DNA of 64,000 nt from the NCBI RefSeq assembly GCF_014200495.1, contig NZ_JACHBY010000002.1, forward strand, positions 372,001-436,000, in the 5' to 3' direction. The DNA is from Mucilaginibacter geliditolerans. GTDB lineage: Bacteria > Bacteroidota > Bacteroidia > Sphingobacteriales > Sphingobacteriaceae. Position 1 is the stretch's first letter; each line of letters starts with the position of its first letter. This document shows positions 28,169 through 37,197 of the stretch, piece after piece. The notes beneath the pieces are model-generated. The model did no database searches. It was not told the DNA's origin and saw only the letters and a program-made list of their open reading frames with translations. Made by a program: the position numbers and the translations under genes.

Positions 28169-28546
28169 ATGCAGATTAAAGAACTCACCAAAGCCGAAGA
28201 GCAAATAATGCAGATACTATGGCAATTAAACGAAGCTATTGTAAAGGAGATCATCGATAAAATACCTGATCCCAAGCCCGCTTATAATACCGTATCAACC
28301 GTGGTTAGGGTATTAGAGGGCAAGGGTTTTATTGATCATAAAGCCTATGGTAATTCGCATGTGTACTTCCCTACCATCAGCGAAGTGGAGTATAAAAAGT
28401 TCACTTTTGATAAGATGATGAAGAACTACTTTGATGATTCCTACAAAAGCCTGGTTTCATTTATTGCTGATGAAAAAAAACTCGGCATAAAGGAATTGGA
28501 TGAGTTAACTAACCTGATTGATAACCTTAAAAACAAAAAACAATGA
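28169..28546 (+). CDS. BlaI/MecI-type winged-helix repressor
   Basis: This 125-aa repressor has the family pattern: the N-terminal winged helix ELTKAEEQIMQILWQL, the recognition region PAYNTVSTVVRVLEGKGFI and the wing HVYFPTISEVEYKK, followed by a C-terminal dimerisation helix. In the classic system the membrane metalloprotease partner inactivates the repressor. Here the partner overlaps by 4 bp downstream. Three dyads just upstream, one touching the ribosome-binding region, point to autorepression. Drug resistance is not implied, since no beta-lactamase is adjacent. Confidence 0.92.
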   Translation: MQIKELTKAEEQIMQILWQLNEAIVKEIIDKIPDPKPAYNTVSTVVRVLEGKGFIDHKAYGNSHVYFPTISEVEYKKFTFDKMMKNYFDDSYKSLVSFIADEKKLGIKELDELTNLIDNLKNKKQ

Positions 28547-30264
28547 ACTGGTTGCATTATTTGGTGGAGGCTAACCTGTACCTCGCGGTATTTTATACCG
28601 TTTATTATCTGTTTTTAAGCAACGACACCCATTACACCTTGAACAGGGCTTATTTATTGCTAAGCTGTGTGGTTTCATTTATTATTCCAGTGATACAACT
28701 GGGCATTTTAAAGCATACTGACTCTCAAATTGCAACTGTACAACATATTAATAGCAATGGCGTAGCGGTAAAACTTATAGAAGTAACACTGGTTGCGCCC
28801 CCTTCACAATTTACCTGGCAGGATGGTGTTTTTTATAGCTATTTAGCCGGTGCAGCGGTTCTGTTACTGGTATTATTATTTAAGCTTTACCAACTGATCA
28901 GGCTAACAAGAAAGCATAATGAACAGGCTGATGGCAACTACAAGTTGGTCTATCTTAATGATTCCAACACTGCTTTTTCATTCTTCAATTTTCTATTTAT
29001 CGGCACAAAAGCAGATGGTAAGGAGACCATTATTAAGCATGAACTGGTGCATATCCACCAAAAACACTCTGCAGATATTGTATTTATAGAGTTTCTGAAG
29101 ATCATTAACTGGTTCAATCCTTTCATATATATACTGCAACACAGCCTGAAAGCCATACACGAATACATTGCTGATGAGCAAACGGCTGCTACCGAAACCG
29201 ATGCTCTCACCTACTCTTCGTTCCTGGTGCATAATGCTTATGGCTTAAGCGGATCTTCCATTACGCATTCATTTTTCAATTATAACCTGTTAAAAAAGAG
29301 GATCATTATGTTAAATCAAAAACGTTCGGGTAATTTAGCAAGGCTAAAATACCTGTTGGCTGTGCCCATATGCGGCGGCCTGCTGTGTGCTTCAACACTG
29401 GCATTCAGTAAAAATTATGGCTGGGTTGTGCTGATGAAGCAAAAATCGGACACAATAGCCAAGCCACCTCCGCCACCGCCTGCGCCGCCAAAAGTAAAGG
29501 TAACTGACGTACGCTTAGCACCACCAGCTGGCGAAAATGTGAAATTTGCCGCACCATCATCTCCGAGTGAGATCACCAAAAAGGGATATAAATATGCTGA
29601 ATCGGGTTATTTAGTAAATGGTAAAAGCGATTTCAGAGTAATTATTGTAGAAAAAGATGGCACGCAAACCTCTTATTTTAAAAGTACAGCAAGCACTAAG
29701 CAGATAAAAATGTTGCGTGATAAGTATGGGTATTCATTCCCAAATATGTCGATATATTCTAAATTACCACCGCCGCCGCCAACACCATTAGCACCGCCAG
29801 CCAAGGAGGCACCAAAAGCAAGTATAGACAAACGCCCTTCGCCATCGCCACCTGCCCCGGTAAGTGTGCAAGACCATAAATTACCACTAACGCCACCAGT
29901 AATTACGCCTTTTTTGGGATTATATAAACATATCGCGGCAACCATACGCTACCCTAAAGATGCCCGTAAAAATCATATGGTTGGCAATGTTGTGGCCAGC
30001 TTTGAACTTAACAGCGACCATAAGATCACCAATATAAAAATTGTTGATGGTAGTGGGAATGGCTTTGATGAGCAGGTTGTTGATGCCTTAAAATCATATG
30101 CCGAAGTTATTAAGAATGCGGGGGATCGTCCTTATTATATGATGGGCGTTAGCTTTAATTTAGTTGGCGACAAAATCGATATCAGAGCAAAAAAGTTTGG
30201 ACCGGATATTTTAGATACCCCAAATTATGCCTGTATAGTTCAGGTTAATGGATATACAGAATAG
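28543..30264 (+). CDS. M56 (BlaR1-like) membrane metallopeptidase fused to a TonB C-terminal domain
   Basis: This 573-aa protein starts with several membrane segments (residues 5-25, 38-55, 95-115) that enclose the zinc protease motif HELVHIHQKH at 166-175, followed by EYIADEQTA. After another hydrophobic segment (about 270-290) come proline-rich stretches and, at about 465-560, a TonB-like C-terminal domain (YPKDARKNHMVGNVVASFELN). It lacks the penicillin-binding sensor of BlaR1. It is the partner of the upstream repressor (4-bp overlap) and probably cleaves it on an envelope signal. The TonB-like domain might contact an outer-membrane receptor; the signal is unknown. Confidence 0.88.
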   Translation: MNWLHYLVEANLYLAVFYTVYYLFLSNDTHYTLNRAYLLLSCVVSFIIPVIQLGILKHTDSQIATVQHINSNGVAVKLIEVTLVAPPSQFTWQDGVFYSYLAGAAVLLLVLLFKLYQLIRLTRKHNEQADGNYKLVYLNDSNTAFSFFNFLFIGTKADGKETIIKHELVHIHQKHSADIVFIEFLKIINWFNPFIYILQHSLKAIHEYIADEQTAATETDALTYSSFLVHNAYGLSGSSITHSFFNYNLLKKRIIMLNQKRSGNLARLKYLLAVPICGGLLCASTLAFSKNYGWVVLMKQKSDTIAKPPPPPPAPPKVKVTDVRLAPPAGENVKFAAPSSPSEITKKGYKYAESGYLVNGKSDFRVIIVEKDGTQTSYFKSTASTKQIKMLRDKYGYSFPNMSIYSKLPPPPPTPLAPPAKEAPKASIDKRPSPSPPAPVSVQDHKLPLTPPVITPFLGLYKHIAATIRYPKDARKNHMVGNVVASFELNSDHKITNIKIVDGSGNGFDEQVVDALKSYAEVIKNAGDRPYYMMGVSFNLVGDKIDIRAKKFGPDILDTPNYACIVQVNGYTE

Positions 30265-30362
30265 TAAACAGATCAATAAATATAAACTCAGTTTAGTTTT
30301 GAGTTGGGTGTTGCTGAACGGTTTTCCGGGTCGGCAATTTCCCGTTTAAGGCTACTTTACAA

Positions 30363-30989
30363 TTAAGCCTTTACGTAGATTACCTGCTTGGTTTCAAAAA
30401 ACTCCTCGTTAAAAAAGTCTTTCAGGTAATATTGCTTTACTTTCAAGCCTGATTCGGCTATTTCTTCGTCGAGATCGCCGCCTTTAAGGTATAAGATGCC
30501 GTTTGGCAGTGTGTTTTTTGAATCCTTACTGAATTTTCCCCTTACCCATGGATAAAATTCTTTTAGCCTTGTTACCGCACGCGACACCACAAAATTAAAC
30601 TTCTCATCTACCTGTTCAGCACGTAAATGCGCGGCTTTTAGGTTCTGTAAACCCAGCGCCGAGGCCACTTCCTGCACTACTTTTATCTTTTTTCCGATGG
30701 AATCCACCAAAAAAAACTGCGTATCCGGGAATAAAATAGCCAGCGGGATACCGGGAAATCCACCGCCTGTACCTACATCCAGCACATTTTCGCCGGGTAA
30801 AAAAGGCATTACTTTGGCTATGCCTAACGAGTGTAAAACATGGCGCTCATACAATTGATCAATATCCTTGCGGGATATCACATTGATCTGGTTATTCCAG
30901 AAATTATATAGCTCGGGTAATTGCTCAAACTGCTGTAACTGCAGCGGAGTAATATGGGGGAAATATTTTATAAGACTATCAGATGTCAT
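30363..30989 (-). CDS. rsmG: 16S rRNA (guanine527-N7)-methyltransferase
   Basis: RsmG (GidB) methylates G527 of 16S rRNA using S-adenosylmethionine. I choose the ATG at 30989 (208 aa) over the open extension to 31019, since MTSDSLIKYFP gives the usual family length. The SAM-binding motif is VLDVGTGGGFPGIPLAI (residues about 69-85), followed by LVDSIGKKIKVVQEV and the VVSRAVTRL region. The start overlaps the 3' end of the upstream sigma-factor gene by 11 bp, so translation is probably coupled. Confidence 0.94.
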   Translation of the reverse strand: MTSDSLIKYFPHITPLQLQQFEQLPELYNFWNNQINVISRKDIDQLYERHVLHSLGIAKVMPFLPGENVLDVGTGGGFPGIPLAILFPDTQFFLVDSIGKKIKVVQEVASALGLQNLKAAHLRAEQVDEKFNFVVSRAVTRLKEFYPWVRGKFSKDSKNTLPNGILYLKGGDLDEEIAESGLKVKQYYLKDFFNEEFFETKQVIYVKA

Positions 30990-31584
30990 CGCGGTTAAAA
31001 CGATTGAGTATGTTGCCAAGTAAGTACCTGGCCCTGAATAACTGTGCTTTTACCGTGCCCAGAGGCAAGTCAAGCTGCTGGGCAATCTCTTCGTATGATA
31101 ATTCATCAAAGTACCTCAGCGTGATCAGGTTACGGTAACGTACGGGCAGGTTCTCTATCAGTAATTTTAATTCTTCGGTTTGTTGTTTCTTTATGGATGT
31201 TTCTTCTGGATTTAAAACATCGGCCTTTATCTGTAAGGTTTTATCATCGCCATCCTCATCCATCATCCCATGGATGGACATAGTATTCAACTTCTTCTTC
31301 CTGATAAAATCGATACAATTATTGGTAGCCACCCTGAATAACCAGGTACTAAAGGCATAATCGGGCTGGTATTTATCCAGTTTTTCAAATGCTTTGGCAA
31401 AGGTTTCCACGGTAAGGTCCATGGCATCTTCCTTATTATTCACCATTTTAAGTACCATAAAATAAATGGAATCCTTGTAACGGTGCATCAGATCAGCATA
31501 AGCTTTTTGATTACCCTCACGCGCCTTTACCACCAGGTGAAAATCGTTCTTAGCGTTTTCGGTGAAATTTGCGTTTATTTCCAT
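30979..31584 (-). CDS. ECF-type RNA polymerase sigma factor
   Basis: This 201-aa sigma-70 family protein has region 2 (DLMHRYKDSIYFMVLKMV to FSTWLFRVATNNCIDFIRKKK) and region 4 (NLPVRYRNLITLRYFDELSYEEIAQQLDLPLGTVKAQLFRAR), without regions 1 and 3. That is the extracytoplasmic-function type. The start at 31584 (MEINANF) is chosen over the open extension to 31668. It overlaps the glycosyltransferase upstream by 10 bp and rsmG downstream by 11 bp. No anti-sigma gene is adjacent, so how it is controlled is not shown. Confidence 0.92.
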   Translation of the reverse strand: MEINANFTENAKNDFHLVVKAREGNQKAYADLMHRYKDSIYFMVLKMVNNKEDAMDLTVETFAKAFEKLDKYQPDYAFSTWLFRVATNNCIDFIRKKKLNTMSIHGMMDEDGDDKTLQIKADVLNPEETSIKKQQTEELKLLIENLPVRYRNLITLRYFDELSYEEIAQQLDLPLGTVKAQLFRARYLLGNILNRFNRDDI

Positions 31585-32693
31585 TGCTTGGTTTTTATAA
31601 AGGTACCTATAAGGCCGAATACATTTAAATATATATAATAAAACAAGTCGAGACCGGGCAGATACCAAAAAAGACCGTATGCATCCAGCTTTTTAAATAC
31701 CTTTTTATAGATCACAAATTGCAGTATCAACCTGAACATAAATATACCTAACGCAAGCAAAGGTTCAAAATTGAAAACCAAACATAATATGAGCACCACG
31801 TAAAATAAAAACCCGGTAATGGCATCAAAACTTAACTGGCGCCTGTGCCTGTTTTTATACAGTTTCCCTACACCCATATGCCTTTTCTTTTGCCTGTACC
31901 AGCTTGCAAGCGTAGTTTTTGCAGTGGTATAGGTAAACGCTTCGGGGTGTATTTCAATTATAGTATTATCTGTTGTGGCGTTTTCATTTACAAACAGATC
32001 ATCATCGCCTGATATTACGTGCATATGCGAAGCAAAACCCTTGGCATTAAAAAACAAGGTTTTGGTATAAGCCAGGTTACGGCCAACACCCATATAAGGG
32101 TCGCCATCCAACGCTGCCGACAGGTAATTTATAGCCGATTTTAAGGTTTCGAACCGTACAAACGGGTTTAAAAAATTCCTGCTTTTATAATAAGGCGAAT
32201 ACCCTAATACTATTTGTGCCGGTGTAGTAAAATTAGCTGCCATACGGGCTATCCAATTAGATGAAGCAGGTTCACAATCAGCATCGGTAAACAACAAATG
32301 CTCATTTTTTGCTGCCTTTATACCCAAGGTAAGCGCAAACTTTTTACCGGTTTTAAAGCGGTCGTGCTCAGTAATTGTTACTACTTTCAGGTGTGGATAC
32401 TTAGCCTGTAGTTCTTCCAACACAACATCAGAAGTATCATAAGAGCAGTCATTTATTACTACAACTTCAAAATCAGGATAATTTTGCTCCAATATTAAAG
32501 GCAGGTATCTGCCCAAATTATGCGCCTCGTTACGTGCGCTAATGATAACAGATATAGGAATATCCGCGGGAATTAGTTCCTCCATTGGCTTATAAGCCGT
32601 AAGCAGGCTATGATCGCCTACCAGGTAATACAGTTGAATTATAAAACAAAGCTGGAGCAGCAGTACCAGCGCCTCTTTAATATAGTTTTCCAA
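31575..32693 (-). CDS. Family 2 glycosyltransferase with membrane segments
   Basis: This 372-aa protein has an N-terminal membrane segment, a GT-A fold GT2 domain (SVIISARNEAHNL, VVINDCSYDTSD, the DADCEP metal-binding motif at about 140) and two or more C-terminal membrane helices (from about residue 285). The QKKRHMGVGK segment corresponds to the QxxRW motif of processive GT2 enzymes. It probably extends an envelope or extracellular polysaccharide, but the sugar and product are unknown. It is the first gene of an overlapping trio with the sigma factor and rsmG. Confidence 0.85.
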   Translation of the reverse strand: MENYIKEALVLLLQLCFIIQLYYLVGDHSLLTAYKPMEELIPADIPISVIISARNEAHNLGRYLPLILEQNYPDFEVVVINDCSYDTSDVVLEELQAKYPHLKVVTITEHDRFKTGKKFALTLGIKAAKNEHLLFTDADCEPASSNWIARMAANFTTPAQIVLGYSPYYKSRNFLNPFVRFETLKSAINYLSAALDGDPYMGVGRNLAYTKTLFFNAKGFASHMHVISGDDDLFVNENATTDNTIIEIHPEAFTYTTAKTTLASWYRQKKRHMGVGKLYKNRHRRQLSFDAITGFLFYVVLILCLVFNFEPLLALGIFMFRLILQFVIYKKVFKKLDAYGLFWYLPGLDLFYYIYLNVFGLIGTFIKTKQWK

Positions 32694-32891
32694 TCAATAA
32701 TCAATATCGCACAAAATTGTTAAAAATTGATGAATTTATCGTGGTTTAATTCGGCTAAGTTTCCACATGAAGCGTTGTGGAAAAACAACCCAATAGTACA
32801 GTTAACATGTTATCCCTTAAGCAGAAGCTATTTATCATTATCTTTAACTTAAGCTTAAAAATAAACAAACCTTTAAAGAGCAATTATTTGT

Positions 32892-32899
32892 TAATTTTG
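32892..32899 (+). promoter_or_regulatory. -7-like element before tgt
   Basis: TAATTTTG matches the TAnnTTTG consensus and ends only 10 bp before the tgt ATG, so the 5' untranslated leader would be very short. No clear -33 element is seen. Confidence 0.45.
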
Positions 32900-32909
32900 C
32901 GCTCTTATA

Positions 32910-34040
32910 ATGAAATTTAACTTAAAAGCCCAGGATCCGCTTTCAAAAGCCCGCGCAGGTGAGATCACAACCGATCACGGAACCATTCAAACACCTATTT
33001 TTATGCCTGTTGGTACAGTAGGCACCGTTAAAGCCGTGCATCAGCATGAGCTAAAAAACGATATAAAAGCACAAATTATATTAGGAAATACCTACCATTT
33101 ATACTTAAGACCGGGATTAGATACTATTGAAAAAGCCGGCGGATTACATAAATTCAACGGCTGGGATGGCCCTATTTTAACTGATAGCGGCGGTTACCAG
33201 GTATATTCATTAACCGAAGTACGTAAAATAAAGGAAGAAGGTGTTACGTTCCGATCACATATTGATGGCTCAAAACACCTCTTCACGCCCGAAAATGTGA
33301 TGGATATTCAGCGTACAATTGGTGCTGATATTATTATGGCCTTTGATGAATGCACACCCTATCCTTGCGAATATAATTACGCAAAAAGGTCGATAGAGAT
33401 GACACACCGCTGGCTTAAACGCTGCTGCGACCGCTTTGATTCTACTCAGCCTAAATATGGTTACGATCAAACATTTTTCCCTATTGTACAGGGTTCTGTA
33501 TATAAGGATCTGCGGGTACGCTCAGCAGAAGTTATCGCTTCCTTTGAACGCGAGGGCAATGCAATAGGTGGTTTATCCGTTGGAGAACCGGCTGAGGAGA
33601 TGTATGCCATGACAGAAATTGTGTGCGACATATTACCGGAGCAAAAACCACGTTATTTGATGGGTGTAGGCACACCGGTTAATATATTGGAAAATATTGC
33701 GTTAGGAATTGATATGTTTGATTGTGTGATGCCTACCCGCAATGCCCGTAACGGCATGCTTTTTACAAAAGATGGCATCATCAACATAAAAAACGAGAAA
33801 TGGAAGAATGATTTTTCGCCTATTGAGGCCGACAGTGATTTGTTTGCTGATACCGCTTATACCAAGGCGTATCTAAGGCATTTAATACACTCGGGCGAGA
33901 TGCTGGGCGCGCAGATTGCCACCCTGCATAACCTGCATTTTTACCTGTGGCTGGTTAGCGAGGCACGTGAAAAAATAATAGCAGGCGAATTTTATAACTG
34001 GAAAAAAACAATGGTTAACCGCTTAGGCCAACGACTATAA
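32910..34040 (+). CDS. tgt: Queuine/preQ1 tRNA-guanine transglycosylase
   Basis: Tgt (376 aa) swaps guanine 34 for preQ1 in the GUN anticodon tRNAs, a step in queuosine formation. The TIM-barrel signatures are clear: ILTDSGGYQVYSL (catalytic Asp region), GGLSVGEPAEEMY and FDCVMPTRNARNGMLFT. The C-terminal zinc site normally made of three Cys and one His is not recognisable: the expected CxCxxC segment reads SDLFADTAYTKAYLRHL, with no cysteine after DCVMP. The rest is intact, so I still call it functional. It abuts the permease gene downstream with no gap. Confidence 0.94.
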   Translation: MKFNLKAQDPLSKARAGEITTDHGTIQTPIFMPVGTVGTVKAVHQHELKNDIKAQIILGNTYHLYLRPGLDTIEKAGGLHKFNGWDGPILTDSGGYQVYSLTEVRKIKEEGVTFRSHIDGSKHLFTPENVMDIQRTIGADIIMAFDECTPYPCEYNYAKRSIEMTHRWLKRCCDRFDSTQPKYGYDQTFFPIVQGSVYKDLRVRSAEVIASFEREGNAIGGLSVGEPAEEMYAMTEIVCDILPEQKPRYLMGVGTPVNILENIALGIDMFDCVMPTRNARNGMLFTKDGIINIKNEKWKNDFSPIEADSDLFADTAYTKAYLRHLIHSGEMLGAQIATLHNLHFYLWLVSEAREKIIAGEFYNWKKTMVNRLGQRL

Positions 34041-35147
34041 ATGAAGGAGTTTTTAGATAAATACATAAAGGTTATTGATAGGTATATCATCAACAAATAC
34101 CTGGGTACATTCGTGTTTACGCTGGGTATTTTTATTGTGATATCGGTGGTTTTTGATATCTCAGAACACCTGGATAACTTCTTATCTAAACACGCCACCT
34201 TAAAGGAAATCGCCTTTCAATACTACGCCGGTTTTATCCCTTTTTACATCAATATGCTATCGCCGCTGATCAACTTTTTGGCGGTAATTTTCTTTACCGC
34301 GAAGATGGCAGACCAGACTGAGATCGTACCAATCCTGAGCGGAAAAGCAAGTTTTAACCGCTTTTTAAGGCCATATTTTATAGCCGCCACACTTATATTT
34401 ATCGTGTCATTTTTTGCTAATGTATACCTTATTCCATATACTAACAGGCTAAAAAACGACTTCGAAAACTCCCACGGTTTTAATGGTGACACTGACCCAA
34501 CCAAGAGCGAAGTGCACCTGCAACTGGATAAGCATACCTATGTTTACCTGCAATCATATGATCCTGTAGTGCATACCGGATACACCTTTATATTGGAGAA
34601 ATTCAATGGTGATGAGCTTAAAGAAAAGCTATTTGCTCAAACAATAGTATATGATTCGCTGAAGAAAAAATGGGCCTTAAACAACTGTACTATCAGGTAT
34701 GTTAATGGTTTACATGAGCAACAATTAACCGGTGTACATAAGGATACTGTGCTGGATATGCGCCCTTCCGACTTTGATGTGTTACATGATAATTCGTACA
34801 ACGCGATGTCATTAAGCGTGCTTAATACCGGTATTGCCAAGGAAAGGATCAGGGGATCGGGGGTTTTAAACAACATGTTATTTGAAAAATACCGCCGCTT
34901 TGTATACCCTTTTTCCACGTTTGTACTCACTTTAATGGGCGTATCTTTATCATCCCGCAAGGTTCGCGGAGGCATTGGATTGCCTTTGGGGATAGGGATA
35001 ATCCTGTGTTTCGCTTATATAATTCTTGATAAATTCTCCTTTGTATTTGCCGAAAAAGATGCCTTGCCGCCTATCTTATCTGTGTTTATTCCTAATTTTA
35101 TGTTTGGTTTGCTAGGACTTTATTTATTGTATAAAGCACCAAAATAA
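34041..35147 (+). CDS. LptF/LptG family permease
   Basis: This 368-aa protein is a YjgP/YjgQ family permease, one of the inner-membrane subunits that extract lipopolysaccharide for transport to the outer membrane with LptB. The N-terminal part has three membrane segments (DRYIINKYLGTFVFTLGIF at 13-31, then about 64-87 and 105-125), a periplasmic beta-jellyroll middle, and three C-terminal membrane segments. The first residue follows directly on the tgt stop, and the next gene begins within its stop codon. LptF versus LptG cannot be decided from sequence alone. Confidence 0.88.
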   Translation: MKEFLDKYIKVIDRYIINKYLGTFVFTLGIFIVISVVFDISEHLDNFLSKHATLKEIAFQYYAGFIPFYINMLSPLINFLAVIFFTAKMADQTEIVPILSGKASFNRFLRPYFIAATLIFIVSFFANVYLIPYTNRLKNDFENSHGFNGDTDPTKSEVHLQLDKHTYVYLQSYDPVVHTGYTFILEKFNGDELKEKLFAQTIVYDSLKKKWALNNCTIRYVNGLHEQQLTGVHKDTVLDMRPSDFDVLHDNSYNAMSLSVLNTGIAKERIRGSGVLNNMLFEKYRRFVYPFSTFVLTLMGVSLSSRKVRGGIGLPLGIGIILCFAYIILDKFSFVFAEKDALPPILSVFIPNFMFGLLGLYLLYKAPK

Positions 35148-36049
35148 TGCCCCAAACCCATACTTCTGCCGGAATAAATAAGAACCTTTTAATACTCCAT
35201 TTTACTGTTTTTATATGGGGATTTACCAGTATTTTGGGCGAATTGATCTCGATTGCAGCTGTACAATTAGTGTGGTACAGGGTAGTTATTGCCACTATTT
35301 CATTGTTTTTATACTTCAAATTCAATAAAACTTCGTACAAAATAAGCCGGAAAACACTGCTAAAACTGGTGGCAACAGGTGCTTTAGTTGGCGGCCACTG
35401 GATACTTTTCTTCGCCGCTATAAAGCTTTCAACCGTTTCTGTAACGTTGGTTTGCCTGTCATCCAACACGCTTTTTACTGCTATTCTGGAGCCGGTAATT
35501 AACCGCACACGGATCTCAAAAATGGAAATAGTTGCCGGCGTTTTAATCATAATCGGCATCATCTTAATATTCAAATTTGAAACACAATACACTAAGGGTA
35601 TTATAATAGGTCTGCTTAGCTCTGTATGTGCAAGCCTTTTTTCCATCATTAATGCCCGCCAGGTAAAGCATACCGACGCTCCTGTCATTGCCTTTTACGA
35701 GCTATCCGGAGCCTTTATATGGATCTCTGTCTACCTGTTTTTCACCCACGGTTTTGCTCACGATATGGTTCTGAAAAATTCAGATATCGGGTACTTACTT
35801 ATTCTCGGCACCGTTTGTACATCGCTGGCCTATGTTGCCGGTGTATCGGTAATGAAAGAATTTTCAGCTTTTAAAGTAGCGCTCATCACCAATCTTGAGC
35901 CGGTATATGGCATCATTATGGCATTCATTTTCTTTGATGATATGCACAAATTAAGCACTGGTTTCTGGGCAGGTGCCATCATTATCCTGTCAACTATCTT
36001 TATGTTTCCGCTGGCTCAAAAGCAGATTGCAAAGCGCAGAGCAAAATAA
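35147..36049 (+). CDS. EamA/DMT family transporter
   Basis: This 300-aa protein has ten hydrophobic segments in two repeated EamA halves (WGFTSILGELISIAAVQLVWYR in the first, ICSL-like TSLAYVAGVSVMKEFSA in the second). It is a drug/metabolite-superfamily exporter of unknown substrate. The ATG overlaps the permease stop by 1 bp (TAATG), so it is co-translated with tgt and the permease. An AT-rich gap of 865 bp follows. Confidence 0.85.
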   Translation: MPQTHTSAGINKNLLILHFTVFIWGFTSILGELISIAAVQLVWYRVVIATISLFLYFKFNKTSYKISRKTLLKLVATGALVGGHWILFFAAIKLSTVSVTLVCLSSNTLFTAILEPVINRTRISKMEIVAGVLIIIGIILIFKFETQYTKGIIIGLLSSVCASLFSIINARQVKHTDAPVIAFYELSGAFIWISVYLFFTHGFAHDMVLKNSDIGYLLILGTVCTSLAYVAGVSVMKEFSAFKVALITNLEPVYGIIMAFIFFDDMHKLSTGFWAGAIIILSTIFMFPLAQKQIAKRRAK

Positions 36050-36914
36050 TTCCCCCTCAATATTTCCTGAATTTTATTGTACAATTTCACGACTCAAGCA
36101 CTTTCCACTAAATAGGGGATAAGAAAACCCGTATACACACAACGCATTTTAAGCTCTTCTGAGCGCGAATTTATCGCAGCTACACTTTACCTCAACGTAA
36201 TAAAACAAGTGCCATACAGGGCAAATTCTATTTTCAATTAGTGTATTTAATTAAAACTTTAGCAGGATGGTTAAAATCATCAAAAAAGCAAAAAATATCC
36301 GGTAATTACTCTTTAAAAAAATCAAATACGTGTTTTATATAAATATAATATAACTTTAAAAATCAGACATTTATAAATTTTATAAAAATGATAAGTTTAT
36401 CTAAAAAGCAAATTCAAAGAAGGTAAAATACTAACAAGTTTAGCAAACATAATTAAATGATCTAAATTATTAACATATAAAATTAATAATCAAATAATTA
36501 AACACTTTTAAATGAAGTAAAAATACATTTTGGCAGACATGGGGTAGAATTTAGTCAAAGTGTATTGAAATTGGAAAATTGAATTTTCAATAAAAAGCAG
36601 GCAGGGAGAGAATTTTCAGCAGGAACAGGATTTCCCTGGAAAATCACTCATTTTCGTAAAACAGGATTTCAGAAAAATCAGCAGCTATCAGCAGGAAAAA
36701 AAATCGATAATGAGACATTACGTCTTATCCATTTTTTGACAAACGCGTTGAGCAGGGTAATTCAATACCGGGCAATAATTAAACCATCAAAATCTGCAGA
36801 AAAAATCACTGCCCCCGGCCCCATTTTTTTGTGAGTTTTTTAGTTACCCAAAACCTCCACTTTTATAAGACATATAAAAACCTGATATTGTAATTAAATG
36901 TTCAAAAAAAAACC
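36050..36914. other. Long AT-rich gene-free region
   Basis: This 865-bp stretch lies between co-oriented genes and has no plausible ORF on either strand. The middle part (about 36290-36530) is almost pure A/T. The right part holds a small palindrome (GAAAATT-G-AATTTTC at 36574-36588), repeated CAGCAGG-type words near 36617-36690, and a weak GATAATGAGAC/GTCTTATC dyad near 36708-36735. It may contain a promoter or a small RNA for the next gene, or be a remnant of a lost gene. I cannot tell which. Confidence 0.5.
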
Positions 36915-37193
36915 ATGAGAATAAAAACGATCATCATCATTCTGATAACAGTATTATTTACTGTAGTGCTTATGCAAAATACCGGCCGGGTAACTTTTTC
37001 ATTTTTGTGGGCCGATTTTAGCATATCAAAATTAACAATGTTATTAATCGTAGCCGTGGTCGCTTTTATTATAGGCGTGCTGGTTGGCCGGCCTAACAAG
37101 GTTAAACGCCTGGGCGGAGATCCCATCGATGAAAACCCAGACCACACAAACCCAAATACACTAAGTGACGAAGACAGAGAATACATAAACTAA
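36915..37193 (+). CDS. LapA-like small membrane protein (DUF1049)
   Basis: This 92-aa protein has two membrane segments (about residues 4-20 and 40-61) joined by NTGRVTFSFLWADFSISK, the hallmark of the LapA/DUF1049 family. A short acidic tail follows (DEDREYIN). In enterobacteria LapA works with LapB in controlling LPS synthesis, but the role here is unproven and no lapB is seen nearby. The next gene begins 4 bp downstream. Confidence 0.75.
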   Translation: MRIKTIIIILITVLFTVVLMQNTGRVTFSFLWADFSISKLTMLLIVAVVAFIIGVLVGRPNKVKRLGGDPIDENPDHTNPNTLSDEDREYIN

Positions 37194-37197
37194 CACT

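Noticed and set aside
28169..30264. Beta-lactam resistance locus
   Set aside because: The repressor and M56 protease resemble BlaI/BlaR1, but there is no penicillin-sensor domain and no beta-lactamase nearby.
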